A stretch of DNA of 64,000 bases from an uncultured Fodinibius sp. (lineage in GTDB: Bacteria; Bacteroidota; Rhodothermia; Balneolales; Balneolaceae). The stretch spans positions 310,001 through 374,000 of the forward strand of contig CAJXMJ010000001.1 of assembly GCA_913056455.1 (NCBI GenBank), in the 5' to 3' direction. Below the pieces are notes generated by a model. That model had not been told where the DNA came from, searched no databases, and saw only the letters and a program-made list of their open reading frames with translations. Position 1 is the stretch's first letter. The number at the start of each line of letters is the position of its first letter. The position numbers and the translations under genes are program-made. Positions 45,798 through 54,090 of the stretch are shown here, piece by piece.

Positions 45798-46223
45798 TTA
45801 AAGCAGGTTTGCATCCAGTGTGATCTTGGTGCCCGTCAAAGCTTTAGAAACGGGGCAGTGATCTTTGGCACCTGCAGCGAACTTTTCAAAATCATCATCG
45901 CTAATTGCCGGTACATCCGCTTTGCAAATTAGTCTTACGCCGGTAATTGCGGGTCCGTCATCGGTAACCTCAAAGGTGACTTCGGCCCGGGTGTTAACGG
46001 ATTTTGGATCATAACCTGCGCCTGCCAGTTCGTTGGAAAGAGCCATAGAAAAACATCCCGCATGAGCAGCTCCAATGAGCTCTTCGGGATTAGTTCCGAC
46101 TCCATCTTCGAACCGAGAAGAAAAAGAGTATTCACCTTTGTATGAACCGCTTTCAAGTTCCATTGTTCCATTTCCACTTTCTAAATCTCCATTCCACTCT
46201 GCATTTGCTTTTTTAGTAGGCAT
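45798..46223 (-). CDS. OsmC-family peroxiredoxin
   Basis: The 141-residue protein has the two catalytic cysteines of OsmC/Ohr proteins, in HAGCFSMAL and DHCPVSKAL, and the N-terminal AEWNGDLESG segment. The NPEELIGAAHAGC pattern fits the OsmC rather than Ohr branch. It reduces organic hydroperoxides. It sits among copper and NO genes on the minus strand, and its regulation cannot be read. Confidence 0.92.
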   Translation of the reverse strand: MPTKKANAEWNGDLESGNGTMELESGSYKGEYSFSSRFEDGVGTNPEELIGAAHAGCFSMALSNELAGAGYDPKSVNTRAEVTFEVTDDGPAITGVRLICKADVPAISDDDFEKFAAGAKDHCPVSKALTGTKITLDANLL

Positions 46224-46254
46224 AATGATATATGTGTTTAGTTATTATTTAGTT

Positions 46255-47361
46255 TTAGGTAGGAATACGTTCAGATTTTTTGGTCCTGCTTGCTCTGATT
46301 AATTGAAAAACAATACCGCCCAAGAACAATAGAATTGCCAATACATTGCCATAGCTCCCTATTTTTCTAACTACCGGCCACCAGGCTATATCACCTATCA
46401 CACGAGCCAGCAAAAACAGATGAAGCAAAATGAGGGGGAGATAAAAATACTTGTGATAGGGTATCAGTTTACCGGAAAGCGAGGGAATAATGACCGAAGC
46501 GTGTGCAAATATCATACTGAATACAAACCCCACAAAAATCATGTGTAGCAGCCCGTCGTAAATAGGGCCTGCGGTGGGAAAACCCCGCCAGAGTCCAAAT
46601 AATCCCGTCAAGATGAGCCAGCTGTATCCGGTTAGCAGGCTGATAGCACTGTACCGTGTCCATGCTACGGATTTAATCGTACGTCGAGCCACATCATATT
46701 GAATCAGCCAGCCGGCTACGCCAATAAGTAAAAAAGAGGCGAAAAACCATCCCAGATAACGATCAAAATGCGTAAGTGCCAAGGCACCAATCCAAAGAAA
46801 AATAATTGTTGCAAAAAGCTGTTGGGCTTGCTTCGGGGGCCGCATGATGCGGTTGAGCTCCAGCCGCTCCCCGAAAATTGTTAACATTGGAAAGGCCGCC
46901 CACCAGGGGACCAGTTCAAAAATAGGAATATAGAGCACGTAGAGTATATTGCCCACCAACAGTGATGCCGCTCCCAAGGCCATAATCAGGTGATATATTT
47001 TAGGTTGCAGGTAGTACAGGTAGCCCATCACATATGTTAAGCCCAGGGCTCCCAGCAACATGAGCCATTGTCCTGATACCTGTAGGGCGGATAACAGGAT
47101 AATGGTAGAAGCAGCCATTAGTACCGGGGCAAAATATGCCCACTTCTTTTCAAGCGCTGCGGCTCGTTCCAGGCCGATAAGCGTACCGAGAAATCCGTTG
47201 ATCATTAATGGTCCGTGGGCGATGGGAGAAATTTGTCGGGGAGCCATATCCGAAAAAAATCCGATGCGCAACAGGCCCGAATAAAGTCCTGTAATAAGAC
47301 CGATGGCCGCAAAAAATAGCAGGCTCACTAAAATATAAGTGGATGTTTTACCGGATTTCAT
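46255..47361 (-). CDS. Polytopic membrane protein, NnrS/HCO-like
   Basis: The 368-residue protein has about eleven or twelve helices. IAHGPLMINGFLGTLIGLERAAAL near residues 47-70 puts a histidine in the second helix; another, FAHASVIIPSLSG, lies near 285. The pattern of helix histidines resembles NnrS-like haem proteins seen near denitrification genes, but no diagnostic motif lets me name it. The gene is downstream of a DUF59 gene and upstream of OsmC on the same strand. Confidence 0.55.
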   Translation of the reverse strand: MKSGKTSTYILVSLLFFAAIGLITGLYSGLLRIGFFSDMAPRQISPIAHGPLMINGFLGTLIGLERAAALEKKWAYFAPVLMAASTIILLSALQVSGQWLMLLGALGLTYVMGYLYYLQPKIYHLIMALGAASLLVGNILYVLYIPIFELVPWWAAFPMLTIFGERLELNRIMRPPKQAQQLFATIIFLWIGALALTHFDRYLGWFFASFLLIGVAGWLIQYDVARRTIKSVAWTRYSAISLLTGYSWLILTGLFGLWRGFPTAGPIYDGLLHMIFVGFVFSMIFAHASVIIPSLSGKLIPYHKYFYLPLILLHLFLLARVIGDIAWWPVVRKIGSYGNVLAILLFLGGIVFQLIRASRTKKSERIPT

Positions 47362-47424
47362 TTGTTGTTATTGGCTCATTATTCAGGATAAAACGATGCA
47401 GGTATAGTTTGATTGGATTTTAAC

Positions 47425-47748
47425 TCATTGCATCGGCGGAGGATGGGCGAAAAATTCTACGTCGTCTTTAATCATGTCTACATTCCATTCCGGTTCCCAG
47501 ACGATTTTTGCTTCGTAATTATTAACTCCTTCCATTAATTCCAGCGTTTCTTCAATTTGCTGCTGCAGATATCGACGCATGGGACAGCCCGGCGTGGTGA
47601 CAGTATATTCAAGCACCACCTTGCCATCGTCAATCAAGATGTTATACACCAGTCCCAAATCCACAATGTTGACTCCCAGTTCGGGATCAATGACATTGCG
47701 GAGTTGCCGGGCTATCTCGCGACGATCTATGGGATTAGCGTCCATCAT
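47425..47748 (-). CDS. DUF59/MIP18-family Fe-S assembly factor
   Basis: The 107-residue protein has the SufT/PaaD-like core: RNVIDPELGVNIVDLGLVYN, then TVTTPGCPMRRYLQQQI with the reactive cysteine. Proteins of this family help mature or repair Fe-S proteins. It lies 3 bp after a DUF2249 gene and near a ferredoxin gene, forming a small Fe-S-related group. Confidence 0.92.
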   Translation of the reverse strand: MMDANPIDRREIARQLRNVIDPELGVNIVDLGLVYNILIDDGKVVLEYTVTTPGCPMRRYLQQQIEETLELMEGVNNYEAKIVWEPEWNVDMIKDDVEFFAHPPPMQ

Positions 47749-47751
47749 TTA

Positions 47752-47994
47752 TTATTCATCAATTTTGCCAATATGTACTTTCCAGATCTTGGGTCCTTTT
47801 TCCAGGTAATCCCAGCTAAAATTATCTTCTCCATGCATGGCTGCCATTTGGTATCCCAATGGTTTGGGGTCATGATCATTTATGATAATAAAAGATGCTC
47901 CGACATCAAGCGCATCGTAAGTATCAAAAATGGTAGCATGTTTTTTATGGGGAGGAATTTTTCGAACGTCGATTTCTTCTATAGTATCAGGCAT
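47752..47994 (-). CDS. DUF2249 protein
   Basis: The 80-residue protein has the DUF2249 signature: VRKIPPHKKHATIFDTYDAL, then INDHDPKPLGYQM and a C-terminal WKVHIGKI strand. The family is associated with denitrification and haem or Fe-S proteins; its activity is unknown. The same domain is present repeatedly in the 53063 gene. Confidence 0.9.
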   Translation of the reverse strand: MPDTIEEIDVRKIPPHKKHATIFDTYDALDVGASFIIINDHDPKPLGYQMAAMHGEDNFSWDYLEKGPKIWKVHIGKIDE

Positions 47995-48060
47995 CGGCTT
48001 GAGTATTTTGGGTTAACTTATTGGGACACGCCATACCGCGTCTGTACGTTAGTTTAATTC

Positions 48061-48414
48061 TTATTTTGCTTTTGCTTCTTTCCAGCTTTTAATAAGGTGT
48101 TCTCGTTTATTTTCTTTTTCGCTCCACTTGTCAACATCGGGTAGAGCATTTTTGGCTTGGTTGATGACGTGATCAGCCCATTCTTCAGAAAGTCGTTCAT
48201 TCAGTTCGATATAATCTTCCCACTCCATTGGCACTTCATCATCCGGATAAATAGCCTCTTCGGGGCATTCGGCCACACACGCATCACAATCGATGCATTC
48301 GATGGGATCAATCACCAAAAAGTTAGGCCCTTCACGAAACGCATCAACCGGACAAATTGCCGCACAGTTAGTGTGTTTACACTGGATGCAGGGATCAGTT
48401 ACAACATATGCCAT
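48061..48414 (-). CDS. fdxA: Ferredoxin, FdxA-type 7Fe/8Fe
   Basis: The 117-residue ferredoxin has Cys9, Cys12, Cys17 and Cys21 in the first cluster motif and Cys40, Cys43, Cys46 and Cys50 in the second (CIDCDACVAECPEEAI). A C-terminal helical extension follows, as in FdxA. The longer first spacing (CxxCxxxxCxxxCP) is typical of proteins that carry one 3Fe-4S and one 4Fe-4S cluster. It is a cytoplasmic electron carrier that could feed Fe-S repair. It is the first gene of the minus-strand group and is divergent from a Ric-like gene. Confidence 0.9.
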   Translation of the reverse strand: MAYVVTDPCIQCKHTNCAAICPVDAFREGPNFLVIDPIECIDCDACVAECPEEAIYPDDEVPMEWEDYIELNERLSEEWADHVINQAKNALPDVDKWSEKENKREHLIKSWKEAKAK

Positions 48415-48508
48415 AGCTGCTAATGGTACTCAATTTTAGTTGCTTCACCCCAAAGGTAGGGGTCCCCAAAATTAATATCAACTATAAAAACGGTATTAAC
48501 CTTTTTTA

Positions 48509-48531
48509 TTGATTTAATATAAAATCATCAA
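48509..48531. promoter_or_regulatory. Candidate operator upstream of the Ric-like gene
   Basis: TGATTT-AATATA-AAATCA is a perfect palindrome embedded in TTGATTT..ATCATCAA, which loosely resembles CRP/FNR-type sites. It lies between fdxA and the Ric-like gene. The spacing does not fit a standard FNR box, so the factor is unknown. Confidence 0.4.
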
Positions 48532-48579
48532 TATCTTAAGCATGGATTGAAAACAAACCGAATTGACAATGATGCTGAT

Positions 48580-49338
48580 ATGAACACTGATCAATCCCTT
48601 TCAAATCTTACCCCTGAAGCCACTATTTCAGAAATTATAAGTGCGGATAGTGAAGCGGGTGAACTTCTTACTTCTATTGGTTTATCATTATCCGAACATG
48701 AGCAGGAAACGCTTCGGTCGGTCTGTCAACAGCGGAAATGGAGTGAAGTAGAAGTACTCCAGTGGTTAAAGAAACTCAGTTCAACGACCAATGGGGAATC
48801 GCCAAGTGCAAATGCAGAATCAGTTCCTGAAAGAGATACTCCACTGATAAAATGGACTGCGTACCTGGAAGAATCATTTCTTGATCCCAACCAATCACTC
48901 TTAGAAGAGCTGGAGGGTAATTTTCCGCGTATTCATAAAGTGCACGGAAATCAGTATCCATGGCTTAAAACGATGAGGTGGGAGTTTGACAGATTCAGAG
49001 AAGCGCTCGGTATGTATTATGCCTTTGAACGGGAAAAATTTTTCCCGCTGATAGGACAGCTCAAAAATAATAGCAACAATAATTTGAACCATGGTACGAT
49101 TCAAAAATTAGACAAATCGTTCTCTGTGATTGAACGAGATCAGCGGCGACTGCGAAATCTGATGAAGACTATTCGGGAAAAAGGGAATCAATTTGAAAAT
49201 CCCGGTAACGCGTGTTCAACGCTGCGGATCCAAAACGAAAATTTTAAAATCTTGTTTTCTCAATTAAAGAAACAGTTCGAGGTAGAGGAAGATCATATTT
49301 TACCACGTACTAAAGCGGAGATCAGAACCAAAGGTTAA
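48580..49338 (+). CDS. Ric/hemerythrin-like protein with degenerate iron site
   Basis: From the ATG at 48580 the protein has 252 residues; a TTG at 48547 would add 11. The N-terminal part (ATISEIISADSEAGELLTSIGL) resembles the ScdA-type helper domain but lacks the paired cysteines. The C-terminal part aligns with Ric: IHKVHGN, FEREKFFPLIG, ERDQRRLRN, ACSTLRIQNENF and EVEEDHILPR. Of the Ric ligands, only the KVHG histidine and the glutamates remain. The HH pair, the EH histidine and the H-x-H before LENN are replaced. It is therefore probably not a di-iron protein. It may be regulatory or structural, and it lies 30 bp before a SufR-like regulator. Confidence 0.7.
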   Translation: MNTDQSLSNLTPEATISEIISADSEAGELLTSIGLSLSEHEQETLRSVCQQRKWSEVEVLQWLKKLSSTTNGESPSANAESVPERDTPLIKWTAYLEESFLDPNQSLLEELEGNFPRIHKVHGNQYPWLKTMRWEFDRFREALGMYYAFEREKFFPLIGQLKNNSNNNLNHGTIQKLDKSFSVIERDQRRLRNLMKTIREKGNQFENPGNACSTLRIQNENFKILFSQLKKQFEVEEDHILPRTKAEIRTKG

Positions 49339-49368
49339 TTCAATTTATAACTGGATATTTTTAAACTA

Positions 49369-50010
49369 ATGAAGCCCATCATGTTTACAGGTTCAAAAAA
49401 AGAGATTATCGATTTAATTAAACGCAGGGGAACGCTCTCAATTGATGAGGCCGTGGAGGAGATTGATCTGGCTAAAACAACTTTGCGCGAACACTTTCTA
49501 CAGTTAGAACGTGATGGATATGTTGAGCGGGATTATGTGCGTTCGGGCCCGGGTCGTCCCAGTCTGCAGTATCAACTGACCTCCAAAGGCAATAGTTTGT
49601 TTCCTTCCTCTGAGTCAAAGCTCATTCGTAATATTATCAATTATCTCAAATCAAAAGGAAGTGAGCAGCTGGTTGAGGATTTCTTTGAGGATTTTTGGGA
49701 TCAGCGACTGGAGGAAGCGCAACATCGGATGAAGAAATCGTCGGCCGATGATCCGGAATCAAAAGTTAGAATACTGATGCAGATGCTGGAGGAAGAGGGC
49801 TTTATGCCGGAATTTGAGATCGATGAAAGTGAATCCTCATTGACGGTAAAAGAGTGCAACTGTCCCTTTAGTGAAGTTATTAAAGAAACACGGTTACCCT
49901 GTAAACTGGAAGAGATGTTTTATAAGAAATTATTTAATGAAAAGGCGGAAAGGACCAGCTATATCGCCGAGGGAGATTATTCCTGTACCTACGATATTCC
50001 AGCTGATTAA
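49369..50010 (+). CDS. SufR-like winged-helix regulator with cysteine cluster
   Basis: The 213-residue protein has a DeoR/ArsR-like winged helix: LIKRRGTLSIDEAVEEI, the recognition helix KTTLREHFLQLERDGYV and the wing SGPGRPSLQYQLT. The C-terminal effector part has Cys163, Cys165, Cys178 and Cys206 in KECNCPFSEV, LPCKLEEM and DYSCTY, the arrangement of SufR-type [Fe-S] sensors. I infer that it senses Fe-S status and controls the neighbouring ferredoxin, DUF59 and Ric-like genes. No suf operon is present in the window. Confidence 0.82.
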   Translation: MKPIMFTGSKKEIIDLIKRRGTLSIDEAVEEIDLAKTTLREHFLQLERDGYVERDYVRSGPGRPSLQYQLTSKGNSLFPSSESKLIRNIINYLKSKGSEQLVEDFFEDFWDQRLEEAQHRMKKSSADDPESKVRILMQMLEEEGFMPEFEIDESESSLTVKECNCPFSEVIKETRLPCKLEEMFYKKLFNEKAERTSYIAEGDYSCTYDIPAD

Positions 50011-50140
50011 TATTGAATAGATCGTCTGTAGCGAATGTTTAATTACCTAAAAGGATAAGATAGTATTAAATATAAATAGTAGAACTTCTTGTTTGTAGGA
50101 TCAATAATTCTATAATCCCGAATAGTTAAACAAAAGAATT

Positions 50141-51508
50141 ATGATTGTTCATGAATTGGCAACGTTTGTCAAGAACGCATCTTATAATGATTTGTCGGAT
50201 GAGGCAAAGAAGCAGTTGAAAATAAGGCTCCTGGATTCGCTTGGAACTGCTATTGGAGCTATTGAAGGACCGCCGGTGAAATCTATCAGAGAAATGATCA
50301 ACGATTTTGGCGGATCGGAAATGAGTTCTCTGATTAGCGGAGGCAAAACCACGCCCGACCGGGCTGCGTTTTACAACAGTGGGCTGGTGCGTTATCTCGA
50401 TTTTAATGATAGTTACCTGGCAAAAGGGGAAACATGTCACCCGAGCGATAACATCGGATCTATTTTAGCGGCGGGAGAAACAGTTGATCTCAGTGGCAAA
50501 GATTTTCTTACGGCATTGGCCGTGGCTTATCAAGTGCAGTGTCGGTTGAGTGATGAAGCACCAGTGCGTGATAAAGGTTTTGATCATACCACACAGGGTT
50601 CGTATGCGGTAGCGGCAGGTGTTTCTAAAGCATTGGGACTGAATAAAGAGAAAACAGCTAACGCTATTTCTATTGCGGGCACAGCATTGAATGCGCTGCG
50701 TGTAACACGAACCGGTGCGCTCTCAAACTGGAAGGGATTTGCTTATCCACATACGGCCTTCGGCGGGACTCATGCTGCGCTGCTTGCGAAGTATGGCATA
50801 ACAGGACCGCCTGCCGTGTTCGAAGGCAACAAAGGATTTATGGATTCCATTGCCGGTGAGTTTTCGATTGACTGGTCGAACGAAGATCTGGAGCGCGTAA
50901 CAAATACCATCATCAAAAAATACAATGCCGAGATCCATTCCCAGTCGTCTCTGGAAGGAATGATCGAACTAAAAGAGAAACATGGTTTTTCGGCTGATGA
51001 AGTGGACCAAATTGAAATCGAAATTTTTGATGTGGCCTATCATATTATCGGTGGCGGTGAAGAAGGAGACAAGACGATTGTCCGTACGAAAGAAGAAGCC
51101 GATCATAGCTTGCAGTATATGGTTTCGGCCGCGCTACTAGACGGTGAGGTAATGCCGGAGCAATACAGGCAGGATCGTATTGAAGCTGATGACATTCAAT
51201 CCTTGCTGCAAAAAGTAACGGTTTCGCCCAAGCAGGAGTACAGCGATCGCTTTCCCGATGAAATGCCGACAAAACTGACGGTCCATCTAAAGAATGAAGA
51301 ATCACACTTCATTGAAAAGCGAGATTACGAAGGATTTCACAGCCGTCCCATGAGCTGGGAGACTATTATTCAAAAGTTTGATGGTCTAGTGGAACCGTAT
51401 ACCTCTAAAGAGCTTCGTGAGCAAATTACAGAAACGGTACAGAATTTTGAACAGCATTCGGTTTCTGATTTGATGAAGTTGTTAGCAAAGGTGAATTTAG
51501 AATCTTAA
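50141..51508 (+). CDS. MmgE/PrpD family protein
   Basis: The 455-residue protein has the PrpD fold markers: RLLDSLGTAIGAI, YNSGLVRYLDFNDSY, and HPSDNIGSILAAGE with the likely catalytic Asp/His region. AYPHTAFGGTHAALLAKYGITGP and the C-terminal domain follow. Members include 2-methylcitrate and iminodisuccinate-type dehydratases or epimerases, but many have no known substrate. No prpB or prpC lies nearby. It is followed after 64 bp by a ComA-like gene, which suggests a sulfonate or other organic-acid pathway rather than the methylcitrate cycle. Confidence 0.88.
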   Translation: MIVHELATFVKNASYNDLSDEAKKQLKIRLLDSLGTAIGAIEGPPVKSIREMINDFGGSEMSSLISGGKTTPDRAAFYNSGLVRYLDFNDSYLAKGETCHPSDNIGSILAAGETVDLSGKDFLTALAVAYQVQCRLSDEAPVRDKGFDHTTQGSYAVAAGVSKALGLNKEKTANAISIAGTALNALRVTRTGALSNWKGFAYPHTAFGGTHAALLAKYGITGPPAVFEGNKGFMDSIAGEFSIDWSNEDLERVTNTIIKKYNAEIHSQSSLEGMIELKEKHGFSADEVDQIEIEIFDVAYHIIGGGEEGDKTIVRTKEEADHSLQYMVSAALLDGEVMPEQYRQDRIEADDIQSLLQKVTVSPKQEYSDRFPDEMPTKLTVHLKNEESHFIEKRDYEGFHSRPMSWETIIQKFDGLVEPYTSKELREQITETVQNFEQHSVSDLMKLLAKVNLES

Positions 51509-51572
51509 AAACTATTTGAATTGCGCGGATACGGTTTTCGTATCGAAATTAAAAAAGCAAAAGGTGACTATT

Positions 51573-52397
51573 ATGGCTGATGAAAAAACATTCGATTTTC
51601 TGAATAAAAACGAACGGGAATCCAAACCACGAACAACAGGTATTACCGAAATTCGCGGCCCCTATTACGACGTGATGGGAAAACGATATCTCAATGATAT
51701 TATGGAGACGATGGGCGAACACGTGGACTCGCTGAAGTTTTCCGGCGGATCGTTCTCCATCATGCCCAAAAAGGCTGTAACTAAGCTTATCGATATAGCT
51801 CATGACCATGATGCGCTGGTATCAACCGGCGGATTCATGGAGTACGTGCTCACCCAGGGTAAAGAGGCGGTCGACAAATATATCGATACCTGCAAAGATT
51901 ATGGGTTTGATATTATTGAGCTTTCGGCGGGATTTATTACCCTGCCTACCGACGATTGGCTGCGACTAATTGAAAAGGTGCAAAAAGCCGGACTCAAAGC
52001 GAAGCCCGAAATCGGCATCCAGTTTGGCGCAGGAGGTGATACGGCCAAAGGGGAACTTGAATCCGAAGGCACGCTCGACACCGGCTATGCCGTGAAGCAA
52101 GCCAAGCGGTTTGTGGATGCTGGGGCTTACATGATTATGATCGAGTCAGAAGGCATCACCGAAAATGCAGATCCGTGGAGAACCGATGTGCCGGCCGAAT
52201 TCATTAACGAAATCGGCCTCGAGAAGCTGATGTTCGAAGCGGCCGATCCCGAAGTGTTTGCTTGGTACATCAAAAATTATGGTCCCGAGGTAAACATGTT
52301 TGTAGATAACAGCCAGATTGTACAGCTCGAAACGCTACGTCGTGGCATTTGGGGAACCAAGAGCCTCTGGGGACGCGTGTTAACCTATAAAGAATAA
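51573..52397 (+). CDS. Phosphosulfolactate synthase (ComA) family protein
   Basis: I choose the ATG at 51573, preceded by AAGGTGA, giving 274 residues; the frame also opens 57 bases earlier without a ribosome site. The TIM-barrel segments match ComA: GPYYDVMG, SLKFSGGSF, VSTGGFMEYVL, IIELSAGFITLP and GLKAKPEIGIQFGAGGD. They are followed by IMIESEGITEN. In methanogens ComA joins PEP and sulfite in coenzyme M synthesis; bacterial copies make sulfolactate or have other roles. With the PrpD-like gene before it, a small sulfur-metabolism unit is plausible but unproven. Confidence 0.85.
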   Translation: MADEKTFDFLNKNERESKPRTTGITEIRGPYYDVMGKRYLNDIMETMGEHVDSLKFSGGSFSIMPKKAVTKLIDIAHDHDALVSTGGFMEYVLTQGKEAVDKYIDTCKDYGFDIIELSAGFITLPTDDWLRLIEKVQKAGLKAKPEIGIQFGAGGDTAKGELESEGTLDTGYAVKQAKRFVDAGAYMIMIESEGITENADPWRTDVPAEFINEIGLEKLMFEAADPEVFAWYIKNYGPEVNMFVDNSQIVQLETLRRGIWGTKSLWGRVLTYKE

Positions 52398-52629
52398 TTT
52401 AAATGTATCCAGCATCAGAATCCCGAATGAAGAGTGATGGGCGAAAAGGAAAATTTCATGCTATTGAATATTTTAGAAATTGTTATCAATGAAAATAGAA
52501 CATCGAAACTCTATAGCCCGGAGGTCGGAGATGTTTCGGGATTCGTAGCCGGTGACTTTATTGGTTCTTTTTTTCGTCATTAAAAAAGAACAGGACAAAT
52601 AAGTGTAATATTTTAAAATAACTATTCTA

Positions 52630-52998
52630 TTGATAGTGGAACCAAATCAATTTAAGACTAAACGCATTTACGAAGATCCCTCAGATGACGACGGCTACCG
52701 GGTGCTGGTGGATCGGCTCTGGCCGCGGGGTGTTTCCAAGGAGGAGGCACAACTTGATGAATGGCTTAAAGACATTGCTCCTTCTACTGAATTAAGAAAA
52801 TGGTTTGACCATGATCCCGATAAATTTGGAGAGTTTGCCAAGCGATATAAGGGCGAACTGACCAACAGGGCAGAAGCTGTTGACCATCTTCTTGAAACAG
52901 CCGGGAAACAGCAGGTTACGCTGTTGTATGCCGCAAAAGATGATATTCATAACCATGTAAAAGTGCTGAATGATTTTTTAGATGACCACATTACCTGA
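52630..52998 (+). CDS. DUF488 family protein
   Basis: The 122-residue protein has the DUF488 signature: YRVLVDRLWPRGVSKEEA, LDEWLKDIAPSTELRKWFDHD and FAKRYKGEL. The family is thought to include nucleic-acid or metal-related proteins, and its function is unsettled. Start codons are TTG (52630) or GTG (52636). The 230 bp before it contain nothing I recognise. Confidence 0.92.
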   Translation: MIVEPNQFKTKRIYEDPSDDDGYRVLVDRLWPRGVSKEEAQLDEWLKDIAPSTELRKWFDHDPDKFGEFAKRYKGELTNRAEAVDHLLETAGKQQVTLLYAAKDDIHNHVKVLNDFLDDHIT

Positions 52999-53017
52999 TA
53001 AATGAAATAAAAAGTAT

Positions 53018-53037
53018 GGACGCAGCGTGCTGCGTCC
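53018..53037. repeat. Perfect GC-rich palindromic hairpin
   Basis: GGACGCAG and CTGCGTCC flank a CGTG loop between DUF488 and the DUF2249 triplicate. No T-run follows. It resembles short dispersed palindromes found in many genomes; only one copy was seen here. Confidence 0.55.
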
Positions 53038-53062
53038 CGACAATTAAAACCAGTAAACTTAC

Positions 53063-53809
53063 ATGCAGAAAACAGAACAAGAACTCGATGTACGCTCACT
53101 AATCCCCATAAAAAGACACGAAAAACTACTGAAGCTCTTTAAGGAACTTCCGGTAGGGCATAGCTTTGTCTTTATTAACGATCACGATCCCAAGCCGTTG
53201 TATTACGAATTCCGATCTATTTATGGAGATGTAGTCGGCTGGGAGTATCTACAGCGTGGTGGGCAGGAGTGGAAGGTTCGTGTAACGCGGACCGAGTCTT
53301 CTCAAGGAAGAGAATTTGATGATATTTCTACGCTGATGGATCTCCGAAAAGCAGACCGCAAGGACTGGAAATACGCGGTTTTTCATCGCTACGGAATGAT
53401 GTTGGAAGGGGATATTATGGAAATTATATCCGAGAAAGATCCGGAAGAGATTCGCAAAATATTCAAGAAAAAATTTGAAGGAAAATATACGTGGACGTAT
53501 AAAAAAGATTTACCGGGAGAATATGTTATTCACGTTACTAAAAAAGAGGAAGCTGACCCTGCCCTGGAAGATGTATCGATTGTAAATTCATTTGACGTAC
53601 GTCCGCATCCACCTGCTAAGCGCCACGACATGGTGTTCGATGCTTTTGACGAACTCGATCCCGGTGAAGCATTCGTCTTTATCAATGACCACGATCCCAA
53701 GCCGCTCTACTACCAGATGGAAGCCGAAAGTGATGAGCCCTTCCAGTGGGAGTATCTGGAAACGATGCCCGAAGAATGGAAGGTAAAGGTGATGAAGCTG
53801 GAGGAATGA
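53063..53809 (+). CDS. Tandem DUF2249 protein
   Basis: The 248-residue protein contains two clear DUF2249 domains, at about 10-77 and 178-248. Each has the signature INDHDPKPLYY preceded by IKRHEKL or AKRHDMV and followed by a WKVRV/WKVKV strand. A middle segment (about 90-160, YAVFHRYGMMLEGDIMEII, then TWTYKKDLPGEYVIHV) looks like a third, divergent unit in which the HDPKP motif is lost. A single-domain version is at 47752. It lies 281 bp upstream of nirK and may be its own unit. The activity is unknown, and an accessory role in nitrite or NO metabolism is inferred from recurrence. Confidence 0.82.
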   Translation: MQKTEQELDVRSLIPIKRHEKLLKLFKELPVGHSFVFINDHDPKPLYYEFRSIYGDVVGWEYLQRGGQEWKVRVTRTESSQGREFDDISTLMDLRKADRKDWKYAVFHRYGMMLEGDIMEIISEKDPEEIRKIFKKKFEGKYTWTYKKDLPGEYVIHVTKKEEADPALEDVSIVNSFDVRPHPPAKRHDMVFDAFDELDPGEAFVFINDHDPKPLYYQMEAESDEPFQWEYLETMPEEWKVKVMKLEE

Positions 53810-54042
53810 ATAAATTCCCTCAGGTCTGTAGTGCGGCAGTATGTTTGTATTTGTTCTGTAGCAATCGGGGAAAGATTGCACAGATGCAATACTGTAGATT
53901 GCTGATATTGCATAAGTGCATGTTCTTAATCTTAATAGATTTTCTATGGTGCCGAAAATCCCCGCCAAGCAGCCTTTTTGAATTTTCTTTAGTTCAGCCA
54001 TATGTTGGCACACTAATTGTATTTATGATACCCAGAACATAA

Positions 54043-54062
54043 AAAAGACAAAGTTGTCTTAA
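54043..54062. promoter_or_regulatory. NsrR-like palindrome upstream of nirK
   Basis: AAGA (54045-54048), CAAAGTTG, TCTT (54057-54060), flanked AA and AA; centred 38 bp before the nirK ATG. It shares its inner bases with the ric site. Confidence 0.75.
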
Positions 54063-54090
54063 TTCTTAATTAGCAATAAAAATAACTGCT

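Noticed and set aside
53746-54042. Plus-strand frame between the DUF2249 protein and nirK
   Set aside because: It begins inside the DUF2249 gene, has no ribosome site and its ending lies by the nirK operator.
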